DNA from: DATAWK01 sp036267255
GTDB lineage: Bacteria > Acidobacteriota > Terriglobia > Terriglobales > Acidobacteriaceae
Reading direction: 5' to 3'
Assembly: GCA_036267255.1 (NCBI GenBank)
Contig: DATAWK010000027.1
Span: 1 to 64,000 of the forward strand
DNA: 64,000 bases
Under the pieces are notes generated by a model. The model did not search any database and was not told the origin of the DNA. It was given only the letters and a program-made list of their open reading frames with translations. Positions 24,038-31,402 of the stretch are shown here, piece after piece; the first letter of the stretch is position 1; every line of letters starts with the position of its first letter. A program made the position numbers and the translations under genes.

Positions 24038-25657
24038 GTGAGTACGCACGATACAAATTCGGTTCAGAGCACAGCCAAAAAACGGGTCTTTGTTTCAGCG
24101 AGAAAGCTGGCGCAAGGTTCCGGCTCTCGTGTTGTCCGGCTGATTATCGGCGCAGTCATTGGTTTCTTGTTGACTCCGTTCATGATTCATCGGTTGGGAG
24201 CCGTGAACTATGGACTCTGGGCACTCGCATTTGCATTTATCGGTTATTACAGTTTGCTCGATCTGGGGTTGTCCACAGCGCTCTTCACGCACATGTCACA
24301 GGCTCTGGGAGCGGACGATAAAGAGGAAGCCAACAGAATTTACAACACCGGGATGGCTGCATATGCATGGATAGGCTGTGTCGTGTTGTTGCTTACCCTT
24401 ATCTTTTCTTTGGGGTCCTGGTTTAGCAAGAGTTCACACGGGCACGTTCTGGCGATTGTTCTGTTTATCTGTGGTGTTCAAACCGCCATTAGCTTTCCGA
24501 TGCGCGCGCCCTTCGGTGCGCTGAATGCGGGATCGCATTTCGATATCACAGCGTGGCTCAGTATCTTTGGTCTTATCTTGCGTAGCCTGGCCACGGTCAT
24601 TGTTTTATTGCAGGGACGAGGTGTCATTTGGCTTGCGGCCGCTAATCTTCTGGCTAACATCCCGCTGTATATAGTTGCTTTGATCGCGGCAAAATGGGCC
24701 TATCCATTTTTGCGCTTATTCGATAGGAGGGCGGTCAATCGAGCAGTTTCAAAAAAATTGCTCTACTTCGGCGCTCCAGTCATCATCGGCCAGCTGGCAG
24801 ATCGTGTACGGCTGCAATCGGATGCAATTGTAGTCTCGATGTTTCTCGGCATTGCTGCTGTGGCGCACTATAACGTCGCATCCACGTTTGTGCTGTATTA
24901 CGTTGATGGCATCATGGCAATCATCGGTGTATTTACACCTTTATTGACAATGCAGGATAGCACCTGCGATCGCGAGGGATTGCGTAAAACATTCTTTACC
25001 AGCACTCAATTAGCAATAGGATCAGCAGGCTTTGTAGCTTTTGGTTTGATTGCCTTGGGGCATCCGTTTATTGAACGTTGGATGGGCCGAGAATATCTTG
25101 ATGCGTATCCCGTTCTGGTCGTGCTGGCATTGGCAACGCTATTTGACATGATGCACGCCACCGCTTCTGCCTCTTTCTATGCCACCATGCATCAGAACGT
25201 TTATGCGGTGCTCAACGGAACCGAAGCGGTGTTGAATCTCGCACTCAGCATCTCCCTGGCCCCACATTACGGAATGATCGGCGTAGCCTTCGGCACGTTG
25301 ATTCCAAGTTTCCTGATCCGTACCTTTGTTCAGCCATTGGTACTGGAACGGTATGTGGGTATTTCCGTGCGAGAGTATGCCAACGTTACGGGACGAGCAT
25401 TTCTCGCCGCACTGCTGTTTCTGGTAGCACCAGCCTTTTTGTCTCTCCGTCTGGCCAAGCCACAATATAGCAACATCCTGCTGGCGGCTGTTTGCAGCGC
25501 CATTCTTTTCGCCATTCCGTATTGGGGATTTATTCTACGCACAGCTGGGAAACGTTGGCCGTCATCGGCTGGCAAAAAATTCTTGGAAGGTGAAGCTCAT
25601 GCTGTCTCCGGAGAAACGCCTACGGAAGTTGTCATGGCCGGAGAGAGAGAGCCATGA
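24038..25657 (+). CDS. Polysaccharide flippase, Wzx-like (MOP superfamily)
   Basis: Inner-membrane flippase that moves the lipid-linked repeat across the membrane; about 14 hydrophobic segments in 539 residues. After a short basic N-terminus the first membrane helix region reads RLIIGAVIGFLLTPFMIHRLG. The PST-type motif YGLWALAFAFIGYYSLLDLGLSTALF follows. I chose GTG at 24038 because the membrane domain starts soon after and a leader peptide stops 4 nt upstream. Upstream open frame to 23837 covers promoter-like DNA shared with 30902 and is therefore unlikely to be coding. It supplies the Wzx function missing elsewhere in the locus. Confidence 0.85.
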   Translation: MSTHDTNSVQSTAKKRVFVSARKLAQGSGSRVVRLIIGAVIGFLLTPFMIHRLGAVNYGLWALAFAFIGYYSLLDLGLSTALFTHMSQALGADDKEEANRIYNTGMAAYAWIGCVVLLLTLIFSLGSWFSKSSHGHVLAIVLFICGVQTAISFPMRAPFGALNAGSHFDITAWLSIFGLILRSLATVIVLLQGRGVIWLAAANLLANIPLYIVALIAAKWAYPFLRLFDRRAVNRAVSKKLLYFGAPVIIGQLADRVRLQSDAIVVSMFLGIAAVAHYNVASTFVLYYVDGIMAIIGVFTPLLTMQDSTCDREGLRKTFFTSTQLAIGSAGFVAFGLIALGHPFIERWMGREYLDAYPVLVVLALATLFDMMHATASASFYATMHQNVYAVLNGTEAVLNLALSISLAPHYGMIGVAFGTLIPSFLIRTFVQPLVLERYVGISVREYANVTGRAFLAALLFLVAPAFLSLRLAKPQYSNILLAAVCSAILFAIPYWGFILRTAGKRWPSSAGKKFLEGEAHAVSGETPTEVVMAGEREP

Positions 25658-25721
25658 CGTTGCACACTGCTATGTGGAGCCGCTACTGCAAAAAGTAAAT
25701 GCACTGAATCCACTCTAAATA

Positions 25722-27209
25722 TCAATGCTTATCATTAGAAGATGTATCTAATGGCTGCCCTACACACTGTTTGTGAAAGCTGCCAATCTGGACAAAGGCT
25801 GTTGAATATGGGCCACAGCTTACAACCGGCTTAGGAATAGCATCTGTGATCTTCAGGTATTCTGGATAGGAATTTTTTGGATTTCCCGCTGTCGTTAAGT
25901 CCATGGTTTTTACTGTCGGGCCTGCCATGCCGCACTTCCATGTTTGTCCAGCCTGCACAGTAGTATTGGCTCCGCTGCCAATGTCACCAGTGTTATCAAT
26001 GAGTGCACATATAGAAGCAATAAAAGTATTGTGAGAATAGGTCATGCCATTCAGATTGTTAACACTGTTAAAGGCGATGGCATAATCCGGCGCTGATCCT
26101 GCTATGGTCGCGATGATGTTGGAAGAGATGGTTGCGGTGACTGTGGGAATCATGTTGGTGAAGACCAGACCATTTGCCTGACATGGGCCAGCGTGGACCG
26201 TAACATGATTGTTGATGATAGAAAACCCCTTGGATGTGTGAGTTACATTGTAGTTCTTTACCCGAATGCCATATGTGCCGCCCAATTCGCAGCCGTCATA
26301 TTCGGTATTCTTTGCAATCTCCTGCACATCAATTGTGTTGTGATTAAGAATAAAGTCACTGCCCTCGGCATCGAGACCTCGGCCATGTCCGGTCACGATG
26401 TTGTCATGGATGTTTTGTTTATCCGCCATAGAAAGCACGCCATAATCGTTTGTGTACGTACTTGCAAGACGAATCTCATTATTGTAAATTTTGGTTCCCG
26501 GCTGGCCATCGGAGATGCCTCCTTGTGGAGATCCATTGATTATGTTGCCTGAGATTTCGTCTGGCACTCCTTTCGCGCCGCGGCCATCATCTATTTTGAT
26601 TGCATACCCTTGTAGTTGGCTGCGTGCGGACAACGGTCCTTGGCCCGAGTGTTGAATGTTTGTCACGTTATCATTAATCGTATTGTTCCGGATCTTCCAT
26701 CCAGCACCTGCGTAGTCACCGTAAAAAAACTGACTTCCAGGCGAGCTAAACGTCGCCTTAATGTTGTGAATGACACCCTCACCCACTGCAATTCCCTGGC
26801 CCACCCAAAATACAGGACTGAATGGTGGAGCCATTGCTGCTTGTATGACGGTACCGTCATAAACAGTGAAGTGAGCATGCCCATGGCCGCCGCATTGAGA
26901 ACTGGACAAGTATTTGTACCATCCATCACACAGAGTGAATGCTGGAGCAGGGGACTTTCCTCCGGCTACACCGTAAGTTATCGTGTGTCCATTCAAATTC
27001 AATGTAATGTTGCTGGCTTCGATTGCAAAACAAGTGCCCGAAGACGATACATCTTTTTCTAATAAGTAAACTGTGTTGCCAGCACTTAAACGACCGCATT
27101 GGTTTAGTCTCACCTGCTTGACAGCTTCGGCGTAATGGGGTGAGAAGAAAATGAGGGAAAAGAAAACGGATATAAGGGAATAAAAGGAGATTTTAGACTG
27201 TGTAGACAA
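25722..27209 (-). CDS. Secreted parallel beta-helix protein
   Basis: An exported protein of 495 residues from the chosen TTG. The signal peptide is MSTQSKISFYSLISVFFSLI followed by FFSPHYAEA. The body is a right-handed beta-helix made of short N-rich strands (for example NGHTITYG, NNTINDNVTNI, SGNIINGSPQGG). These are features of the pectate-lyase/NosD fold. It is a paralogue of the C-terminal half of the lipoprotein at 27592. Activity is unknown; polysaccharide lyase or hydrolase is possible because of the adjoining EPS locus, but I see no certain catalytic residues. I chose TTG 27209 because AAAAGGA lies 5 nt upstream; ATG codons at 27287 and 27281 would put about 25 basic residues before the signal. 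Confidence 0.75.
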   Translation of the reverse strand: MSTQSKISFYSLISVFFSLIFFSPHYAEAVKQVRLNQCGRLSAGNTVYLLEKDVSSSGTCFAIEASNITLNLNGHTITYGVAGGKSPAPAFTLCDGWYKYLSSSQCGGHGHAHFTVYDGTVIQAAMAPPFSPVFWVGQGIAVGEGVIHNIKATFSSPGSQFFYGDYAGAGWKIRNNTINDNVTNIQHSGQGPLSARSQLQGYAIKIDDGRGAKGVPDEISGNIINGSPQGGISDGQPGTKIYNNEIRLASTYTNDYGVLSMADKQNIHDNIVTGHGRGLDAEGSDFILNHNTIDVQEIAKNTEYDGCELGGTYGIRVKNYNVTHTSKGFSIINNHVTVHAGPCQANGLVFTNMIPTVTATISSNIIATIAGSAPDYAIAFNSVNNLNGMTYSHNTFIASICALIDNTGDIGSGANTTVQAGQTWKCGMAGPTVKTMDLTTAGNPKNSYPEYLKITDAIPKPVVSCGPYSTAFVQIGSFHKQCVGQPLDTSSNDKH

Positions 27210-27522
27210 GGCAATCCTTTTACGCTTTACGCTCCCAAATTTTACAAAGGCTATTCTATAAATCGAGCGTAGCTCTTGCATGAACATTTTAAATGCCAGG
27301 CTGTACAAGCCGCTAAATTATTAAGGCCAATCTCTGCCCGGACAACGTAGTCGCCAGTTTGAATTTCCCCAATATCGCGCTACGGCTGGGTTCATAGCGT
27401 AATTGCTATCAGACAGTCGGAAAAGGGATAGATCTATGCGATGGAGCTAGTTTACGAAGTAGCTTGTGGACAGTTCTACGAGCGAAGCCCCCAATATATA
27501 GACTTCATTGGAGCAATTGAAT

Positions 27523-27565
27523 GCGAACAGGCCCCATTCGCTGTTCATGAATGGGGCCTGTTTGC
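27523..27565 (-). terminator. 17-bp stem after the beta-helix lipoprotein gene
   Basis: Arms 27523-27539 and 27549-27565 are complementary over 17 bp with a single G:T-type mismatch and a 9-nt loop. The stem starts 26 nt after the stop at 27592, read on the minus strand. No T-run follows. The rest of 27210-27522 holds no gene I can support and must contain the promoter of the 27209 gene. Confidence 0.6.
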
Positions 27566-27591
27566 CGTTTCAAAGCACGCTTTTAAGTATT

Positions 27592-30198
27592 TCAATTGCA
27601 GGTATGAGTATACGATCCAATGTTTACCGTCGCTGTTGAATCCGACACACAACCAACGGTTGGGTTGGAGATTGTATCTTTAATGGTAAGTACAGGCGCA
27701 GTGCCCGACCCTTTAGTATCGTCGTTCCCCTGCACCGTCGGTCCTTTGGCGCAACTCCAGGTCTGTCCGCTCTGCACCGTGAATGCGCCGTAGGAAATAT
27801 CCCCATTTCCTCCAATTAGCACGCAGGTGTCCGCCGTAAACTTGTTGCCGCTGAAAGAGACGCTCGTCCCATAGGCGGCGGCCTCAAATCCCATCGCGGC
27901 GGAAAAGCTGCCATCCTGAGAAGTCGGCGTGCTGGGGCCATCCGGCACGCTGAACGTGTTGCCGCTGACGGTTCCCGTGACAGTGGAGTTCAGGTCCGTA
28001 AAATCCAATGCATTGGCATGGCACAGACTCGAGGGCGTTGTCACAATGTTGTTTGTGATCTTGAAGTTCGTGGAAGCAACCGCGCCTGGCTCCGTGCTTC
28101 CGGGCCAATCGTAGTTCTTCACGCGAATGCCGTACGTGCCATCCAGTTCGCACCCGTTGTACTCAGTGTTCTTATTGTTTTCCGCAACGTTGATGTTGTT
28201 GTCGTTGAGGATGAAACCGGAGGTTTCTGCATCCAACCCACGCCCCGCTCCTTTAATCGTGTTGCCGTAGATATTCTGGTTCGGTATCATCGAAATCACA
28301 CCGTAGTCATTGGAATAGATCGCGCTCAGTGTGATCGTGTTGCTGTAAATCGCCGAACCCGGCTGACCGTCCGAGATACCGCCTTGCGGCGAGCCATTGA
28401 TCGTATTGTTGGAGATATCGTCCGGTCCAGCCGATGGGGTGCCTCCGTTATCTAGGTGGATGGCGTAGCCCTGCAATGCGCTGCGCGCAGCCAGCGGTGT
28501 CTGTCCCGGCTTCTGAATGTTAGTTACGTTGTCGTTGATCGTGTTGCTCTGGATTTTCCAGTTAGGGCCCGGATAGTCGCCTGCTACAAACTCTGTTCCA
28601 GTTGCTGAGAACGTGGCTGTAATGTTGTGAATATAGCCATTGCTGATATTCGTACCTTGTCCGATCGAAAAAACATGGCTGAAAGGCGCCGCATTCGAAG
28701 ATTGGACGATATCGCCGTTATATATTGTCGGCGCGGCGTGAGAGCTACCTCCACATTCACCGGATGGCAGTCCTGTATACCAACTGTCGCAGACAGTAAT
28801 TGCTGGTGTTGGCTCGGTGCCGCCGCCGGTGCCATAGGTTATGGTATGGCCGTTGAGATTCAACGATATATTGTTTGCATTGATTTCAAAACATGTTCCC
28901 GTGCTCGATACGTCATTCTGCAAAACGTAGGTTGTGTTGCTTGTAGTCAAGTTCTGGCAACTGGTTAATTGATTGGATGCAGATGCTCCCAGCACGTCCA
29001 GCGTTACTGCTCCGGTTACATGGCCGCCTGCCTGATCGGAGACTTCAACCGTAAACTGTGTCGCCCCGGTAGTAACTGGCTTTCCAGCCACAGCACCTTG
29101 TGTATTCAGTGCAATGCCACTGGGCAGCGGACCCTTGGTTAATGTCCATGTATAGGGTGGTAATCCTTTAGAAGCAGTGAGCGCAGAAGAGTAAGTGATA
29201 TCGACCGTGGCATTCGGCAACTGTGAATTGGCGATGGTCAGTGGATCCGTATAGGCAAAGTCGCCTGGAGCCTCGGCTTTCGTGCCGTTGCTGCGCTCCA
29301 CATACACGGGTACATCGCCAATTTTCGCTTGCGGAGTTTTGACGATCAGAGAGTTGGACGAGATGCTGGAAGGGGTGACCTTTGTGGCGCCAAAGTAGAC
29401 CACATCAGTCGAGTCAAAGCCAGATCCCATAATCTGCACAGATGTATTGCCAGCAACTGTACCTGTATCCGGGCTCAGGCTGCTTGCCACCAGTGGGGTC
29501 GTTACGGGTGTGCCGCTAGGCTTCGTGAAGCTGAAATCCCCCGGCAAACTTGCTTGTGAGCCATCGCCCCGAACCAAAGACACAGCAACCTTCCCAGCTG
29601 CCTCCTTTGGCGTAACGACATTCAGCACGCTAGTCGATGCAATGCTGCTCGGTGTCACTTTCACAGAGCCAAAGTAGACCGCTACGGTGGAATTGAATCC
29701 TGTTCCCGTTATTTGCACAGTCGTGCCGGTGTTTGCCGGTCCAGTGCTCGGGCTCATGCCTGTCGCCGTCAGTGGTGCGGTCGTTACGGGTGTGCCACTA
29801 GGTTTCGTGAAGCTGAAATCTCCCGGCAAATTTGCTTGTGAGCCATCGCCCCGAACCAAGGAGACAGCAACCTTCCCGGCCGCCAGTTTCGGCGTGACGA
29901 CATTTAACAAGCTGGCTGATGCAACGCTGCTCGGTGTCACTTTCACAGAGCCAAAGTAGACCACTACGGTGGAATCGAAACCTGTTCCACTTATTTGCAC
30001 AGCAGTGTTAGTGTTTGCCGGCCCAGTGCCGGGGTTCATGCTTGTTGCCGTCAACGTTACGGTGCTAGGGGTACCCGGAGAGGTAGGGGAGCTACTATTG
30101 AAGCCAGTAGACGGAGTTCCACCCGCACAGCCTGCAAGGATTATTAAAGAAGAAGCTAAAAAGAGTGATGGGAGAAAGTGAAAAAATTTGCGTGCCAT
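27592..30198 (-). CDS. Lipoprotein with three IPT/TIG domains, an Ig-like domain and a beta-helix
   Basis: Surface lipoprotein of 868 residues. The lipobox is SLIILAGC. Three IPT/TIG domains follow (about 45-325); the first two are near-identical tandem copies with a 94-codon period. A putative Ig domain comes next (about 330-420, NATVDITYSSALTASKGLPP). The C-terminal half is a parallel beta-helix paralogous to the 25722 protein (NGHTITYG, NNTINGSPQGG). It is probably an outer-surface carbohydrate-active or binding protein; no catalytic motif is certain. I chose ATG 30198 over TTG 30207 because GAAGGGG is correctly placed only for the ATG. A sigma-70 promoter lies 30-60 bp upstream. Confidence 0.82.
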   Translation of the reverse strand: MARKFFHFLPSLFLASSLIILAGCAGGTPSTGFNSSSPTSPGTPSTVTLTATSMNPGTGPANTNTAVQISGTGFDSTVVVYFGSVKVTPSSVASASLLNVVTPKLAAGKVAVSLVRGDGSQANLPGDFSFTKPSGTPVTTAPLTATGMSPSTGPANTGTTVQITGTGFNSTVAVYFGSVKVTPSSIASTSVLNVVTPKEAAGKVAVSLVRGDGSQASLPGDFSFTKPSGTPVTTPLVASSLSPDTGTVAGNTSVQIMGSGFDSTDVVYFGATKVTPSSISSNSLIVKTPQAKIGDVPVYVERSNGTKAEAPGDFAYTDPLTIANSQLPNATVDITYSSALTASKGLPPYTWTLTKGPLPSGIALNTQGAVAGKPVTTGATQFTVEVSDQAGGHVTGAVTLDVLGASASNQLTSCQNLTTSNTTYVLQNDVSSTGTCFEINANNISLNLNGHTITYGTGGGTEPTPAITVCDSWYTGLPSGECGGSSHAAPTIYNGDIVQSSNAAPFSHVFSIGQGTNISNGYIHNITATFSATGTEFVAGDYPGPNWKIQSNTINDNVTNIQKPGQTPLAARSALQGYAIHLDNGGTPSAGPDDISNNTINGSPQGGISDGQPGSAIYSNTITLSAIYSNDYGVISMIPNQNIYGNTIKGAGRGLDAETSGFILNDNNINVAENNKNTEYNGCELDGTYGIRVKNYDWPGSTEPGAVASTNFKITNNIVTTPSSLCHANALDFTDLNSTVTGTVSGNTFSVPDGPSTPTSQDGSFSAAMGFEAAAYGTSVSFSGNKFTADTCVLIGGNGDISYGAFTVQSGQTWSCAKGPTVQGNDDTKGSGTAPVLTIKDTISNPTVGCVSDSTATVNIGSYTHTCN
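29480..30050 (-). repeat. Tandem 282-bp coding repeats (IPT/TIG modules)
   Basis: The stretch around TTCGTGAAGCTGAAATC recurs at 29522 and 29804 with long near-identical surroundings, a period of 282 bp or 94 codons. A third, diverged copy lies on the low-coordinate side. This marks recent module duplication within the lipoprotein gene. Confidence 0.7.
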
Positions 30199-30234
30199 GT
30201 CCGGCAATGCCCCTTCGTGTGTTGGAGTGGAAAC

Positions 30235-30262
30235 CTTATAACGTCTCCTGAGAGATTGTCAG
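30235..30262 (-). promoter_or_regulatory. Sigma-70 type promoter of the IPT/beta-helix lipoprotein
   Basis: On the minus strand CTGACA (30262-30257), a 16-nt spacer and TATAAG (30240-30235) each match the consensus at 5 of 6 bases. The predicted start is near 30228, about 30 nt before the ATG at 30198. Confidence 0.55.
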
Positions 30263-30835
30263 ACCGGCAACTAAGCCCGGTCCTATGGCTTCTCTCCACA
30301 CGATGAACCAAAAAATAAAAGGAAAGCACACTCGCCGCTTTGCAGCCTTGATGAGGTATTGCAGATACTCAGGTGTTTGATTGTGGCTTGATCATAGCAC
30401 GCTGGCCATTCGATGTGCAAAGGCACCATCGTTGGCTAGCTAGATTCTCTTTTATCCTCTAGCGCAAATGCATCTGACACTCCAAAAGCCAATGCAAGTC
30501 AATAGGTTGCCTCTCCTCTGGAGCGCGAAGGATGTTGCTGGCAGCATCGCCAAAAACTCGGGAAATGCTTCGCGGCTGTGCAAAACCGAACCGCCACTAT
30601 GCAGAAGAGAGGCAAAAGAATACATCTCCAGACGCTGTTCTAAATATTTTGCGATGCCGGCATCGGTAGAACTCGCCTAGCTGCAAGCCGCGTTCGGACT
30701 ATAGACAACGCACGCCATAAACATAAATAAGAATCACGTTCACCGCCCTAGCCAAGTCAACAATCAGGAATCGGATGAAAGTAACTAATTCCATAACCAA
30801 GGCAATCTCCGCAACGGGAGAGGTTTTACGTCCGG
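30263..30835. other. Gene-free stretch between the divergent lipoprotein and giant-protein units
   Basis: No convincing gene. A near-palindrome CGATGTGC (30411-30418) / GCACCATCG (30423-30431) is visible, with its left part resembling the half-site of the enhancer motif. No matching sigma-54 element faces the lipoprotein gene. Confidence 0.35.
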
Positions 30836-30855
30836 ATGTGCAAAGTGATGCATAT
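30836..30855. promoter_or_regulatory. Candidate enhancer site before the giant-protein unit
   Basis: ATGTGCA (30836-30842) and TGCATAT (30849-30855) with a 6-nt spacer. The centre is about 82 bp upstream of the predicted start at 30928, within 1 bp of the spacing seen before the flippase. Confidence 0.5.
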
Positions 30856-30901
30856 TTCGGCAAAAAAAGGCATGTTGCGCGCATTTTCGGGCCTTACGGA
30901 G

Positions 30902-30917
30902 TGGCATCGGAAATGCA
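30902..30917 (+). promoter_or_regulatory. Sigma-54 type promoter before the giant surface protein
   Basis: TGGCATCGGAAATGCA, identical to 23914-23929. Similarity to the flippase upstream region continues for about 100 bp beyond it, through the leader-peptide start. Predicted start is about 30928. Confidence 0.6.
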
Positions 30918-30967
30918 TCTCTTGCATGCAACGGAACTCCATTGCACCGATGTAAGAACGAGGAAAC

Positions 30968-31402
30968 ATGCCTCGCACCCTGACACGTTGCAGCCGGAGT
31001 ACAGAAGAGGAGCTTTTCCCGGCAGCAATGACCACGTCAGAACCTAATCCGGCCCAGGCCGATGCTACAGCGTTGATACAGCAGGGAGTCTTTGCTCCAC
31101 TGCGCAAGCTGACGATGGGATTTGGCACGCGCGTTCTTGATTATTGTCATCTGCAACATTTTTCAGTTGTTCTCTTCTGGGGATTTGTACTACGGAAGGC
31201 CCGGGAACCCTGGCCGTTCTCTGTTTTGGAGCTAATGCCAGTAATGGAGGCCGCTCCCAGCCACTGGTCCAAACGCTCTGGAAGAAGTGGGAATGGACTG
31301 GTATGGAGAGGGATGAACTCGGACAACGTCGCAGTCGGCCTGGTACAACGCAGCCGACTCCGCGCAGTTTCTTTGCAGCTTAAGAAGGATAGATCGGTAT
31401 GA
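30968..31402 (+). CDS. Uncharacterised 144-aa open frame with conserved leader start
   Basis: I do not recognise this product. It starts with ATG 40 nt after the predicted sigma-54 start, with GAGGAA 4 nt upstream. Its first residues (PRTLTRCSRS) match the 18-aa leader peptide before the flippase (LRTCTKCNRS). The frame stays open for 144 codons and its TGA overlaps the ATG of the giant protein (ATGA). Composition after residue 20 is Arg/Ser-rich without clear structure, so only the start may matter biologically. It could equally be a leader whose open frame is fortuitously long. Confidence 0.35.
   Translation: MPRTLTRCSRSTEEELFPAAMTTSEPNPAQADATALIQQGVFAPLRKLTMGFGTRVLDYCHLQHFSVVLFWGFVLRKAREPWPFSVLELMPVMEAAPSHWSKRSGRSGNGLVWRGMNSDNVAVGLVQRSRLRAVSLQLKKDRSV

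Noticed and set aside
29480..30050. CRISPR-like repeats
   Set aside because: Period of 282 bp in frame inside a coding region; these are duplicated IPT domains.
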